Below, piece by piece: positions 23,395-34,036 of a stretch of DNA of 64,000 nt (the stretch's first letter is position 1; each line of letters begins with the position of its first letter). This stretch comes from Lycorma delicatula (lineage: Eukaryota; Arthropoda; Insecta; Hemiptera; Fulgoridae): NCBI RefSeq assembly GCF_047948215.1, contig NC_134455.1, positions 296,397,647 to 296,461,646 of the forward strand, given 5' to 3'. A program made the translations under genes and the position numbers. The notes below the pieces were generated by a model, which worked only from the letters and a program-made list of their open reading frames with translations, did no database searches and was not told the origin of the DNA.

Positions 23395-23889
23395 TTTAAA
23401 TTATATATATATTTTACTTTCTCGTCTAGATAGCGCTACAGCTCAAGAAGGGAAAGTAGTGTAATCGGTCCAATTTGGCCGTATGCAGTTTTCATCGGAT
23501 CTGGACCGTTTAAACCTAAGGAATGCAAAGAACCAAAATGTTCTTATGTATGTGTGCGTGTGTGTGTGTGTTTGTGTGTGTTCGGTGCGGCCTCTAAATC
23601 AGCTTATATCCCCAAAATTACTGGATTTATTTTGACCAAACCTGGTCAGATAAGTCTATATATGGGGCATTGATGCCATTAAATTTTTAACTTATAAGGT
23701 CAAGAGGTTGAAGCTGTAGAGCAAGGTCACCCTCAGTATCTCGACATTTTGCCTAATTAAGGTCATATTTTTCTTAGGCACATTTTTTAACAATTAAAAA
23801 ATAACATATGCAAAAATCCTTTTTTTGCAAAATCGCACCCCCACTCCAGAAAATGCTTTTATAGTCGTCTGCAATGTTGTGACGTCACA
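23395..23889. repeat. Dispersed repeat-like DNA with (GT)n tract
   Basis: A short (TA)n tract, then relatively GC-rich non-coding sequence with a 'tagcgctaca' block and a (GT)n microsatellite at about 23546-23580. The style resembles non-autonomous repeat bodies, but no copy was found elsewhere in this window, so the repeat call is weak. Confidence 0.3.
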
Positions 23890-25295
23890 GGTGAGCGGTA
23901 GAATTAAATAAATGAATAATACAGAGTTATCATAAAAGAATGGTGCGGTTTTGAACATGGTTTAAATTAAAACAGAATTACCTACAGTTTATGTTTTTTA
24001 TTTTTCTAATTTGTCGTCTCAAACATTTTTTTACATAATTAATAAATTTCAATATGTTCGCCTTTAGTCGCTCGACAAATGTCCAAACGATATTCAACTT
24101 CTCTCCAAACATTAGTTAACATTTCTTCTCAATGGTTGTCATTGTTTCATTAATCCTGTTTTTTAAGTGGTTTAGGTGGCGAATTTTTGTGTATAAACAA
24201 CGCTTTTCATGTACCCCCACAAGAAAAAATCGCAAGGTGTCAGGTCTGGACTCCTTGGAGGCCAAGGTACGGGTCCTTGCCGGTCTATCCATCGATCTCC
24301 AAATTTTTCGTTCAAAACGTCCGTGACCGATGCATTGAAGTGCGGGGGAGTACCATCTTGTTGGAAATGAAGTCGATGAATGTTTTCGAGTTCATCCGGC
24401 TGAGGAAAGCAGTAATCGGTTAACATGTCAAGATACACAACTCCATTAATTGTTTTTTCAGCAAAGAAGAAAGCCTCTATTACACGATTTTTCATCACAC
24501 CACACCAAACATTAACTTTAGGCGAATCGCGTTGTTTCTCAATAATTTCGTGTGGGTTTTCAGAGCCTCATATTCGTGAATTGTGTCTGTTAACACATCC
24601 ATTCACATGGAATGTAGCTTCGTCTGTAAAAATTATATCATCTAAAAATGATTCGTTTTCACTTATTCTGTCCGACATTTCAACAGCGAAATTGTAACGT
24701 TTTACACCATCATCGGGTTTCAATTCCTGCAGTATCTGGATTTTATAAGCGTGTAATTTCAGTTTTTTTTTTTTGTAAAACTTTGTGAACTGTTGATTTT
24801 GGAATACCTAATCCGACGCTTCGACGGGGGATGAACTTCTAATTGCGGAGTGTCTAATTAGTTCAACCGTTTCGTCTGGTACACTTGGTCTGCCGCCTGA
24901 TTTCTGTTTCTACACCGATCCGGTTTCTTCTAATTGTTTGAACCAACGTGTTATGTTATTTTTGTGTAGTGGATCTCTTCCGAATTCACGTCGAAACACA
25001 CGTTGAACTAAAATTACGGATTTTAATTAGGCCATCAATAAAACACACTTTGCTTTGTCTTTATCCGAGAACATATTAACTAACTAAACTTACCACAACA
25101 ATACAAGAACTGACGTTGTGGTTACAACTGCTGATAAACAAACTTTTGGGTTGGAGGCTTTCAGGGATACCAATATAACATCTAGAAATTTCCCTACAAT
25201 CTTCCTATGAACTACTGAAACCGCACAAGCGAAATTTGTTCTGTGTAAGTTATAAAATTACATTAGTTTATTTAATTCCGACCGTCGACGCTAGT
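23890..25295 (-). mobile_element. Mariner-like element (DD41D type) with degenerate TIRs
   Basis: Both ends carry related inverted sequence. The left has GAATTAAATAAATGAATAAT and, further in, GTGCGGTTTTGAACAT. The right, read as reverse complement, has GAATTAAATAAACTAATGTA and, further in, GTGCGGTTTCAGTAGTTCAT. The borders are therefore approximate (left 23890-23926, right 25225-25295) and the TA target sites cannot be fixed by eye. The interior codes for a transposase relic on the minus strand. Confidence 0.8.
24039..25074 (-). pseudogene. Mariner-like transposase, DD41D, nearly full length
   Basis: Reads from ATG 25074-25072 (MFSDKDKAKCVLLMA, then a stop) to a TAA at 24041-24039 after EYRLDICRATKGEHIEIY, about 345 codons. 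VQRVFRREFGRDPLHKNNIT forms the first DNA-binding domain, and a KSGGRPSVPDETVELI linker follows. Catalytic blocks are IIFTDEATFHV (Asp codon 24624-24622), FQQDGTPPHF (Asp codon 24357-24355) and TPCDFFLWGY (Asp codon 24231-24229). Asp 2 to Asp 3 is exactly 126 nt in one open frame, so 41 residues lie between them: a DD41D signature. That frame (24498-24172, 108 codons) is the best preserved part. Stops and shifts elsewhere (after MA, near RPSVP, after NRHNSRI, after the YTQKFAT block) kill the gene. Confidence 0.9.
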
Positions 25296-26499
25296 ACCGC
25301 CACACCCGCGCGAATTTAATACTGTATGCGCGCGCGATTTAGTTAGAATCATTGAATTAAATGAACGTTAAAACATTACATTTTAATAAATTGATAAATA
25401 TTTTAAATCAACTTGTGTGTGTTTGTGTAAGTCGTGCTTCGTAAATAATCCTAGTTGAAGGAGTTTCCCGGAATTTTTCTTTAGCCGCATGACGGGAAAC
25501 TGTTGTCTACAACTGTGTTGTCAGCTTTTTTTACTACATTCTAACCTAACTGAAATTTGTGTCATTGCCAAGTGCTCGAAAGATACAAATATGTACTGCT
25601 ATCAGCTTAATAACTACTTTCTCGGTATTCTACTTGATAAAAGAGTTTTTGGATTAGTGGTTTTTTTGAAAGTACGTTTTTTTGAGAATATGTAATTAAT
25701 TCAGTTAGTATTACTTTTAAAAAAAAAATTTCGTTTTGATGAGCTGAATTTGAATTCGCATATTAATTTAAAAAATTAATCATTACGATTGAAAGAAAAA
25801 CGACCTTTAAAAAAATAGCGTTTCATTAATCACTGCAGAATGGAAAGAAGTATTGTACAATCGCGGTAATATAGCCTTTGTAAATGCTATTGTGACCTGA
25901 TGCTGATATATAAGGCACCGGCTAATCATTTTCATGAAGAGTCACTAGTGCAAAATGTTATTTCATTTTTTATAACGATAATAACTTCGGCAAAAAAATG
26001 TTTTAATTACTGCATACAATTTCGTAGGTTATAAAAACGAATGTAACTTTTTCCTTAATTTATAACAATAACTATTTCTATAAGATTAGCAGCTGTTATT
26101 TGAAAAAAAGCTGTTATTAATCCAAAAACGCTGAAAATGTAAAACGAAAAATAAAATTGATGCTAATATTTTAAAACTATAAAAAATGTATGTTTTCTTG
26201 ACATACATCAAAGTTATTTAAATAATAACCGAAAAATGACCTTAGAACTTACTAGTAAAATATTCGTTACTAACGAGAATTTTTGAGTTGTTATTTAAGT
26301 ACATCTACTTTTAGGAATAAGCGGTGGTGTATCTAAGTGAACATGTTCTGTTCGTCTCGGTTGTAATGTAAGATAAAGTTAATTGGGAATCGGAAAACTA
26401 GTAAAAGAATGAAAATCGTGTTATTATATTTGTTGAAATATCCTGGTAAGCTTTGGCTTTAAACACAGCCGGAAATTTTAACTGTACAGTTTTGCACTA
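25296..26499. other. AT-rich DNA, no gene seen
   Basis: A 68-codon open frame at 25489-25695 has no start context or family resemblance. Nothing else is supported. Confidence 0.5.
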
Positions 26500-28270
26500 G
26501 CCTTTACGTAGAAGAAAAGAGTAGAATTGTTTTATGACGATTCAGTACCATAATCAACGTAAAGGAAAAGAAGGCATAAAAGTTCATCGATTAGGCTGTC
26601 GCTGGGAGGAATCCTATTCGATTTGACGGATATTCTACCTGAAAGATTCGAAAGTTGGGAATAGTGAATAATTCTTTCACGAGTTGTCGACTCATCCTGC
26701 AACACTTTTGCCAAGAACCCTGAATCGTTCTCGATTGTTCCGAAGGAGAACATAATAACGCCTATTTTTCCAATAAAAATAAGCTCATCCTCTGGTATTA
26801 ATCGAATGAAAATGAATATGTTGATTACTCCATCTGAGGTCTGGTACTTGGTGATTCTATGTGGAATTAATCAATCCTATTGCCCTTTATAAACCGAACG
26901 ATAATCGCCAACAACATGTATCATGCAGTTTAGACACCGTTCGATGGAGCTACTGCGACTTGCATCTAGAAAAATTATTCTTTCGCGTCTACACTTGGAG
27001 GAACATTTCTAGATAGGTCTCTCGCCCGCTGTGGAACCGCTCGCAGCCGGTTCTGTCTCTGCTGCGTATACGTCCAAACCGACGGATGTTTTCCGCTCGT
27101 GGTAGGCACACGGTTACAAATGTCATCATTTGATCCTGAGCTGCCGCCAACAACAGATCATCTCCTTTTTATTCAGAAATATGAAAATGTTTTCGCGAAA
27201 CATCATTTTATTACCACTGATTACCGTTCGGTCTATACGAGGCTTAATGTTGCATTCCTGGTAAAGGAAATCCGTCCCGGTTTAATTTCATTCAGGTTTA
27301 CTAAAATATAAATTGTAATTAAGAGACATTACGCCTCATTCCAGTTAGCTCACAGACTAGCGTCATCATTGTTACTGTAATGAATGAGAGAGGGGCAGTC
27401 CTCTCCGATTGATGATCATTGACTTTGCAAATTGAATTAACAACTCTAAAAATATTTTTTAAAAACATTTGTTTGAAATGATAATAAATTTAGTCAAAAA
27501 CGTCGTGTTAATAGAAAATTGTTAAAATGAAAATAGAATTTGAAGCGAGGATCTTTTGTAAACAATCCGAAAGAAAATAATTATTTAATTTCTTAAAAAA
27601 TTAAGCTATTGGTTGAATCATCAGATTACGAGTTTGTTAATTTTCTGATCAAACGTAGTGAGGAGGATAGAAACTGTCGGTCAAATACAATAGTATATCT
27701 TCAATTGACTAAATATAATTTAAGATACATTAAATTTGTTCGTCAAAGGATCAGTGCAAAAATTTAGATAAATATTTTAAATATATCCACAAAACTTAAA
27801 GTAATTACGGCTTCATATTTTATCACTTGTTGATAAATTATAAACAACTCAGAATTTATTTTGACCAATAATAACTTTATAACGTTATAATGTAACGACT
27901 ATCTTAGATCAGTAGGCGACTATTCTTTCTTTGAATTACAGCTAGAAATAAATTATTATTTATCTGTGTAATTGTTTACATTTGTATTTTTCCTCAATAA
28001 CAAAACATCTTATAATTAGACTTTAATACGGATTATTATACTTTTTTTAAATTAGAAAAGAATGTTTACTTGAATATTTTAAAATATTTCCAATTTTTTG
28101 TATTACATAGGTACCAGTAAGTGGCGCCTAAAGCGGATAAATTTCCAACTATTTGGAAATGTCTTGCGCTTGCGTCTTGATATTGACTAAATCATAGACT
28201 GCCCACCGCGCTCTGTGCTGTGTGTATGTGTGCCCACTCTGTCTATCAGCCTTGTTCTTGATTTGGCCGA
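26500..28270. other. Less AT-rich stretch with short unassigned open frames
   Basis: Base composition is more balanced at about 26530-26760, 26900-27420 and 28100-28270. A 63-codon frame starts at ATG 27120 in a fair start context (MSSFDPELPPTTDHL onward, stop 27309-27311). A 73-codon frame lies on the minus strand at 26753-26532. I recognise neither. No splice sites clearly bound them and no second copy was found here. The patch could be an old repeat, a regulatory region or a small exon. Confidence 0.25.
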
Positions 28271-30182
28271 GTTTATTTTTTCATTAATTTATCTATCTGT
28301 AAAATTAATTCCATACTTACCTCTTTTATTTTCCATTTTATTACATCTTCTCATCTTCTGGCTATTCTCATTTTAAACTGTATAACTCGGACGTGCTTTG
28401 TTTTATTTATATTTGCCTTATATTCTGTTTTAAACTGATTACGACAATTTTACTGTTTTCATTATTAAATGGAATTATTGATCGTAAAATAAAGTTATTT
28501 GTCGTAAAGTTTAGTACGATTGAACAACGGTTTTTATCATTAAACAGTTTCTTTATGTTTTATAAAGAATTGTTATTACGTCTTTACTGATACGAGTTAG
28601 ATTTGTTATCGGCAACCTTTTCAAGTTTGATATCAAAATAAATATCTTTACTACATCAACCAGGAAGCCGATAAGCATTCTGGTAGTTAAATGTTAATTT
28701 TCTAGTATGTAGCAATTTTAAGCCAGATTTTAAAATCTAAATCTGATTCTAAAATCACTAGGTGGGTGATGTGTGAATGACCGATATGTTTAAATCATTG
28801 TACGTATATTTATCATTTTAATATAAACAATTAAAATGAGAGAATTACACAATTTGGGTCTCGTTATTTAAATCTTGAGCGTGATCGACGTTCCGTTAAT
28901 ACATTTCATACAATTCCATCAGCATATTTTTATTTATTTTTTGTAAGAGAACATAGGATAGAACTTTAGACTTCAAAATATTCCTTGGCAACCCCACAAA
29001 ACATATTTGTAGGAATGATAATAATTTACGTATTTAATGCCCGTTTGCGTACAAAAATCCATTTGTATTAGGGTGTAGGCTTTTTTATTAGCTTCTTAAC
29101 TATTCGGTAAAATTTACAAAAAAAAAAAAATTAAGTTTTGAATTATATTTCTTCTTTAGAATTCTATAACTTCTTCATGAGTGGTGTTAGAAACGATCTT
29201 ATAAATTCTTATTTCAGAATATTTTCAAGAAAACTTTTATATTAAATTTACCTTCATCTTGAAAACTTATCGAAATTATTGGGTTAATAATTTTTTCCTG
29301 GCAGTTTTCTTTTCACCGCCCTATTATTTTATTTATTTTCGTTATAAATAATACTTTTCTGAAAAAATCTATTACTTCAGTTTTTCTTAGCTTTTTTCCC
29401 CAGAATTTCACTGGTAGAAAAAAAAAAAATATATATATATAAGTATATATACGAAAATAATAAAAACAGTGTAAAAAGCGAAATAATCGAGGTAAATTAA
29501 TTAAATTTCTTACGATCTATCAATTTATCAATTAACGTTAATGCAAAAAAAGGTAGGGTTTTCTATACAGTAATTTATATACAATTAATTAAAAGGATAT
29601 TACGTTTTTATAATAAAAAGAAATTTATTTTTTTAATTTTAGTAATCTTTTTTGTTAAATTTGAAGATTCATTATTGGAAGTAGTTGAGGTAATAATGAA
29701 ATTTAACTGAAAAAATGGATTTGAAACATATGACTATATCGTATACGTATATCTAAAATTTTATCATTTAAAATTTCAACATTTTTATTGATTTTGAAGG
29801 AATACAATGCACTTTTAGTATTATAATGAAATATTTTATGTAATGTAATTTGTATAATGTAATGAAGTATTTTATATAATATATATTTTATTATGAAACC
29901 TTTTGAGAAACGAAAAAAGTCACTTCATGTAGTTACAATTAAATTTCGTTCAGCGTTATGCAGGGAAGTTCTTTTTGTAAAACTTATTTGATAATTTCTT
30001 GATGGAAAATTAATGACATCCTATCAACAAAAAATTACTGATAGTTGATGATCTTTTTCTGCTTATCGTCTTGTATTTTATACCATTACGCACGTGGAAT
30101 GTAAATTGTTCCAATAAAACATCTAACTGAGCAACAAGTATCCACGAGTCGCAATTTTTTTCTTTTTTTTTATACGAACGAC
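28271..30182. other. AT-rich DNA, no gene seen
   Basis: Low-complexity AT DNA with short (TA)n near 29429-29443. No coding sequence or repeat boundary recognised. Confidence 0.5.
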
Positions 30183-30437
30183 GTGATTATGAAACTGAAA
30201 TTATTGATCTCTTTTTTGTTTGCTACTTTTTTACTAGCTGTTTCTTCTTGCCGTAATCATTCAATTACTTTTTTGTGTCAATCGTTTGATGCGCCATTCC
30301 GTTCCTTCTTATCCTGCCAGAGTTTTATTCTCAACGTAACTCTTTTACTCTACCTCTTCAGATATCTATTTCATACATTTAAAATTTTTCCTCTCTTTAT
30401 TTTTTTTTCATTTCCTTCTAGAATCAAGAATTCATAA
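30183..30437 (+). CDS. Short open frame with signal-peptide-like start
   Basis: From ATG 30189 the frame reads MKLKLLISFLFATFLLAVSS, then Cys. A Lys-containing n-region, a hydrophobic core and small residues before a Cys make a textbook signal peptide pattern. After about residue 25 the frame becomes compositionally random (Phe- and Ser-rich, stop after 30435), so only the first part is credible as an exon. The best next candidate on the same strand is the open frame at 30622-30993, whose coding start is not an ATG. GT dinucleotides at about 30251 and 30334 could serve as 5' splice sites but are weak. A secreted protein gene with a short intron is possible; chance in AT-rich DNA is also possible. 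Confidence 0.3.
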   Translation: MIMKLKLLISFLFATFLLAVSSCRNHSITFLCQSFDAPFRSFLSCQSFILNVTLLLYLFRYLFHTFKIFPLFIFFSFPSRIKNS

Positions 30438-30621
30438 CCCTGAATGCTTTAATAATTAATATAACATTTTCATAATTATCCTGAATTTTAACTCCGCTGT
30501 CAATATTTCGTTTAGTTCTTTTGTTGCTACTTCCATACATAAATCAGTTAATCTGCTACTTTATACTCTCTGTCCCAATGTTTTGTACGGTTGTGATGTA
30601 ATTAAAATGTCTGAAATATAA

Positions 30622-30993
30622 AAAAAAAACTGTTTTGGTGGTTTCTCGGAGAGTAGTGATGTATACTATACAGTCATTTCCATTGGTAAATGGAATGAAG
30701 GGTTGAATATAACCTGCGTTTCGGGGTGGGTTTGGTACGGCGATATGCAATCGTATATTTGGTTACATGAACAAGACAACGGGAAATCATTTCACCCTTA
30801 TTTTTTCCTAGTAAAGCCTGGCATTGAATTCGTGTTGTCAATAAAGAAAGATAGTTACGTTATTTTTGGGAATAAAACTAATGTTACATGGTCTACAACC
30901 TTTACCGTTATCGGACTTAACATACGTACAGAGTGTATCACGAAGTTCTCACTGGACTTTCATAACCTATTCTACTGGGTGAAAATAATGTAA
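30622..30993 (+). CDS. Open frame of the unknown repeated protein module (intact copy)
   Basis: Open for 123 codons after a TAA at 30619-30621 and ending at TAA 30991-30993; no ATG until about 30743, so it would need an upstream exon. Readable blocks in order: CFGGFSESSDVYYTV, GKWNEG, GWVWYGDMQSYIWL, FFLVKPGIEFVLSIKKDSYV, NKTNVTWSTTFTV, TECITKFSLDFHN. The same order occurs, broken, at 9650-9960 (+), and its second half at 6483-6200 (-). The CITKFS-DFHN end recurs at 31400-31540 (-). Two Asn-X-Thr/Ser sites (NKTNVTWS) would suit a secreted or surface protein. It has aromatic richness and conserved Gly and Trp positions but no family I recognise. Alternatives are part of an undescribed mobile element or a multicopy small-protein gene. 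Confidence 0.45.
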   Translation, partial: KKNCFGGFSESSDVYYTVISIGKWNEGLNITCVSGWVWYGDMQSYIWLHEQDNGKSFHPYFFLVKPGIEFVLSIKKDSYVIFGNKTNVTWSTTFTVIGLNIRTECITKFSLDFHNLFYWVKIM

Positions 30994-31540
30994 AAAATTT
31001 ATATAAACATAAGCTAAAATACTTCGTTTGCGAGTTGTGGGCTAATGAAAGATTTCGCTCGGAATAAAATTTATTATTTTTCTAACTTTCATCTGTTATA
31101 TTCAACTTTGCACCATTTTGTTTAGAATTAAATTTTCTGCAGTTTGGTTTAAAAGTTTTGTATGTTTATTATCCATTTAACAAAGTTATTGTACGTCAAA
31201 CATAAAGCCACGGTTTATTACCCCAATTTAATTGTTTTCAACCCAGATTCTCAAAAACTACTGCAGATCGGTATCTGTTTATAATTGGATCTATTTTATT
31301 TGATTTTTAGGTAAAAAACCATAAGAAATCACTAATTTTATTCCTTTATTAACGTCCTAAAAATGTCAGTATGACTTCATTTCACCAGGGTAGCTGAAAT
31401 CCGAGTGAAATCTTCCACTAGCCACAACTCGCAAACGAAGTATTTTAGGACGTATGATTGTATGAACTTTTTCTGTTATTTTCACGACTTGAATTGGTTA
31501 TGAAAGTCCCGGGAGAACTTCGTGATGCACCTGCATATGA
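30921..31540. repeat. Inverted repeat, arms of about 140 bp
   Basis: Left arm 30921-31063 and right arm 31400-31540 are reverse complements with some mismatches, around a 336-nt spacer. The best blocks are 'atcacgaagttctc', 'ggactttcataacc' and 'aaaatacttcgtttgcgagt'. The left arm contains the end of the open frame 30622-30993. Confidence 0.88.
31400..31540 (-). pseudogene. Fragment of the unknown protein module, inverted copy
   Basis: On the minus strand, codons from about 31530 downward read CITKFSRDFHNQFKS then TGA. The plus-strand partner reads CITKFSLDFHNLFYW. Cys and Ser codons differ only at third positions (TGT/TGC, TCA/TCC), hinting that the frame was once protein coding. No further upstream coding part is recognisable on this side. 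Confidence 0.4.
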
Positions 31541-32230
31541 CGAGTATACAGATTAAATATGTTTCATTATTTTTGTTATAATGTTTGCTGTAAACAAACT
31601 AGGTAGGGAGGGTATCTCCTTACCTCATTCCTTTCCTTATCTTAGTTCGCCTTTCCTCATTTTTTAATTTCTTTATAGCACCTAATTCTCATACACTACT
31701 AATAGCTTTACTTTTTTAAATTTAAATTTTATTTTTATTAAAGTATTAAAAATTGTATTTTATTCCACGTTATATAATGTTTTTTTTTTCAAAATCTATA
31801 ACTTCAGTGTAGGTAGATTTATTCTACTTTAATCATTTTTCTAAAATCGATTTTAGAGTTAAAGTTGCTTTTCTTGTTTTCTTGCTTTTTCGATAACCAA
31901 ACTGGTCCTCTCTTAATACCTATTGTATTTCACTCTAATTTTCTATAAATTAATCTGTTTAGTAATTTGCAGTAACCGTAATATATTAAGGTAAAGAAAA
32001 AGAATAAATTTAAGCGTGGAAATTGTGTGGAATAAACGTATCCTATTTGTTGTTAATGGTAATTAAAAGTTGTTTCTTTTGCTTTGTTTTGTTGTGCTTA
32101 TTATGAAGGTATAATTTTCTTTGGTTTAGATTTCAAGTCCTCTAATTAATGGTGCACTTTGTTCGGTATAGTTCAATTTACTGCATCATCTAGTGAGAAG
32201 GAGTTGGGTCAGGTTGTCTCAGATAAAGAC
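31541..32230. other. AT-rich DNA, no gene seen
   Basis: No open frame of note and no recognised repeat before the SINE target duplication at 32231. Confidence 0.5.
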
Positions 32231-32242
32231 AAATGCATTGCT

Positions 32243-32422
32243 GTTTTAAACCCACCTGGTCTAGTGGTGAACGCGTCTTCCCAAATCAGCTGATTTGGAT
32301 GTCAAGAGTTCCAGCGTTCAAGTTCTAGTAAACTGAGACTGTACAAGAGTACACTTCATTTTCACTCATATCATCCTCTGAAGTAATACCTGAACGGTAA
32401 TTCTAGGAGGCTAAACAGGAAA
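32243..32422 (+). mobile_element. tRNA-derived SINE, internally deleted copy
   Basis: Head (CCACCTGGTCTAGTGGTGAA), the AAATCAGCTGATTT palindrome and B-box-like GCGTTCAAGTTC are present. The sequence then jumps from CTAGTAAA directly to CTGAGACTGTACAAG, skipping about 115 bp of the body. The tail is complete. A 12-bp perfect target duplication, AAATGCATTGCT, flanks it (32231-32242 and 32423-32434). Either a shortened source copy inserted or the deletion arose during reverse transcription. Confidence 0.93.
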
Positions 32423-32434
32423 AAATGCATTGCT

Positions 32435-32769
32435 CTAACTGGATTTAATTCTCGTAAGAAAGTTCATGGTATTTGTTAACCTTTTTTCATTAACACCATT
32501 AACCTTAAAAAAAGACCCACAAAATGTTCAATACAAATACATTACATAAAATTTTAAAGTAGTAATTGTAATGAATCTTCTGCAAAATGTGTTTGTTCTT
32601 GTAAATTTTCGACCATGATTTAAATACAAATATCCTATCATATATATAATATATAATGTTATATAAAGAGGAAGAAGGCTTTTGTTTGTTCAGGATAAAC
32701 AAAAAAAAAATGCTGCATCAATCGTATAACTGAGAAGGTTTTTAGATATATTTCTTATCGAAAAATCAA

Positions 32770-32810
<41 letters not shown>

Positions 32811-32959
32811 CGTGGTAGTGGATCTTTATCACTGTGGAGGGAGCTGGGTTTGAACTGAATGATTCTAATCAATCGAATGAATAATATTACAAAAATAATA
32901 GAATTAAATTCACGTTAAATAAAATAATATTAAATAAATTTAAAAGAATTCTGTTTAAA
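32435..32959. other. AT-rich DNA with (TA)n at 32771-32807
   Basis: The only clear structure is a long (TA)n microsatellite. No gene recognised. Confidence 0.6.
32771..32807. repeat. (TA)n microsatellite
   Basis: Uninterrupted TA alternation of about 37 bp. Confidence 0.95.
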
Positions 32960-34036
32960 AGGGTTTTCCGTGGGGACTACGTGTGAGGCTATGCTGAGGT
33001 ATGCGAGCATCTCCTGGGAGGCTAGACCAATCATCACCATCAACTGGTGGTTACAAACGGGGTGCCACTGGGGCGCTGTTTTGGGAGCTGCAACAGGGTG
33101 CTCTTATAATATCTATGCAAACAATCGTCCGATTTTCAGAATTCAAACGGGGTATTTGTTAGTAGGTTGAATGCAGCTAACTTCTGCATGCATTAGGTAC
33201 ACTTTCGAACTAACAGATCACGGTTATTCGGAAATTTTATCTAAAAATGAAAAACTATTTATTAAAACATGTAAATAATAAATAATCCGTTACGGTGCTG
33301 TACTTCTCAATCGGGACGTTAGGTGGCGAGCCGCTAAGTTCTCATGCTTCTTTCTTATTTCGAGCCGCTCCCAAGATATTTTCAGTAGAGATATTTTCAA
33401 TAGTAGTCTTATTGAAATTGAAGACAACATATCATGAGAGATTCATAATCGACGCCAAGCAAACACTACTGAAAATAAATTGATGAAAATTTGTATACGT
33501 GTTCTTACGGTACAGCTGCACATTAAGAAAGGATTTTTTGAAATCCCGAGTTTAAAGGGGTAAAATGAAGTAACAATGAAATTTTCTATTTTTTTTAATT
33601 TCTCGCAACAAATTAAGAAATTAATAACCTGATTTTTGATGAGTGTAATCTTCATGTGAATAAACCAATTTCTAGATTTTTAGAAATTTGACCTTGAAAG
33701 GGGGTGAATGAAGAAAAGTAAAAAAAATTTGACCGATGATTATAAATTTTCCCAATTCTGACTATACTAAATGTAATATTCAGTAGATTTAGTTTTGCAA
33801 ATACTCTTCGGATAAATATTTAAAAACCATTTTCGGATTTTTTTGAAATCCGATATTTTTAAGGGGTGTGAAGGTATACGGCGCTATGGGTCAACCAACA
33901 CAACCACTGCCACCATTACTGTATGTATGCCTGGCTACACCTGCCTCCGGTTACTTGACTAGAAAACATAAAATAAAAAGATTGATCGTTTCGGGAAACG
34001 CCAGTAACCATATGCGACGGGGAGCTAGTATAATAT
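32960..34036. repeat. Probable relic non-autonomous repeat
   Basis: Composition is less AT-rich at about 32970-33190, 33290-33380 and 33860-34030. Features include a perfect small hairpin (CGTTTC, GG, GAAACG) near 33987-34000 and an AGCTAGTATAAT end running into AT-rich DNA at about 34022-34036. Such GAGCTAGT ends are common to non-autonomous repeats in insects. No partner copy was found in the window and no boundaries are sure. Open frames here are short and unrecognised. Confidence 0.3.

Noticed and set aside
27120..27311. 63-codon open frame with fair start context
   Set aside because: No family resemblance, no second copy and no clear splice sites; recorded only within the regional entry.
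33987..34036. Helitron 3' end with CGTTTC/GAAACG hairpin and CTAG
   Set aside because: The hairpin lies about 30 bases from the CTAG, too far for the usual Helitron arrangement; kept only as a vague repeat.
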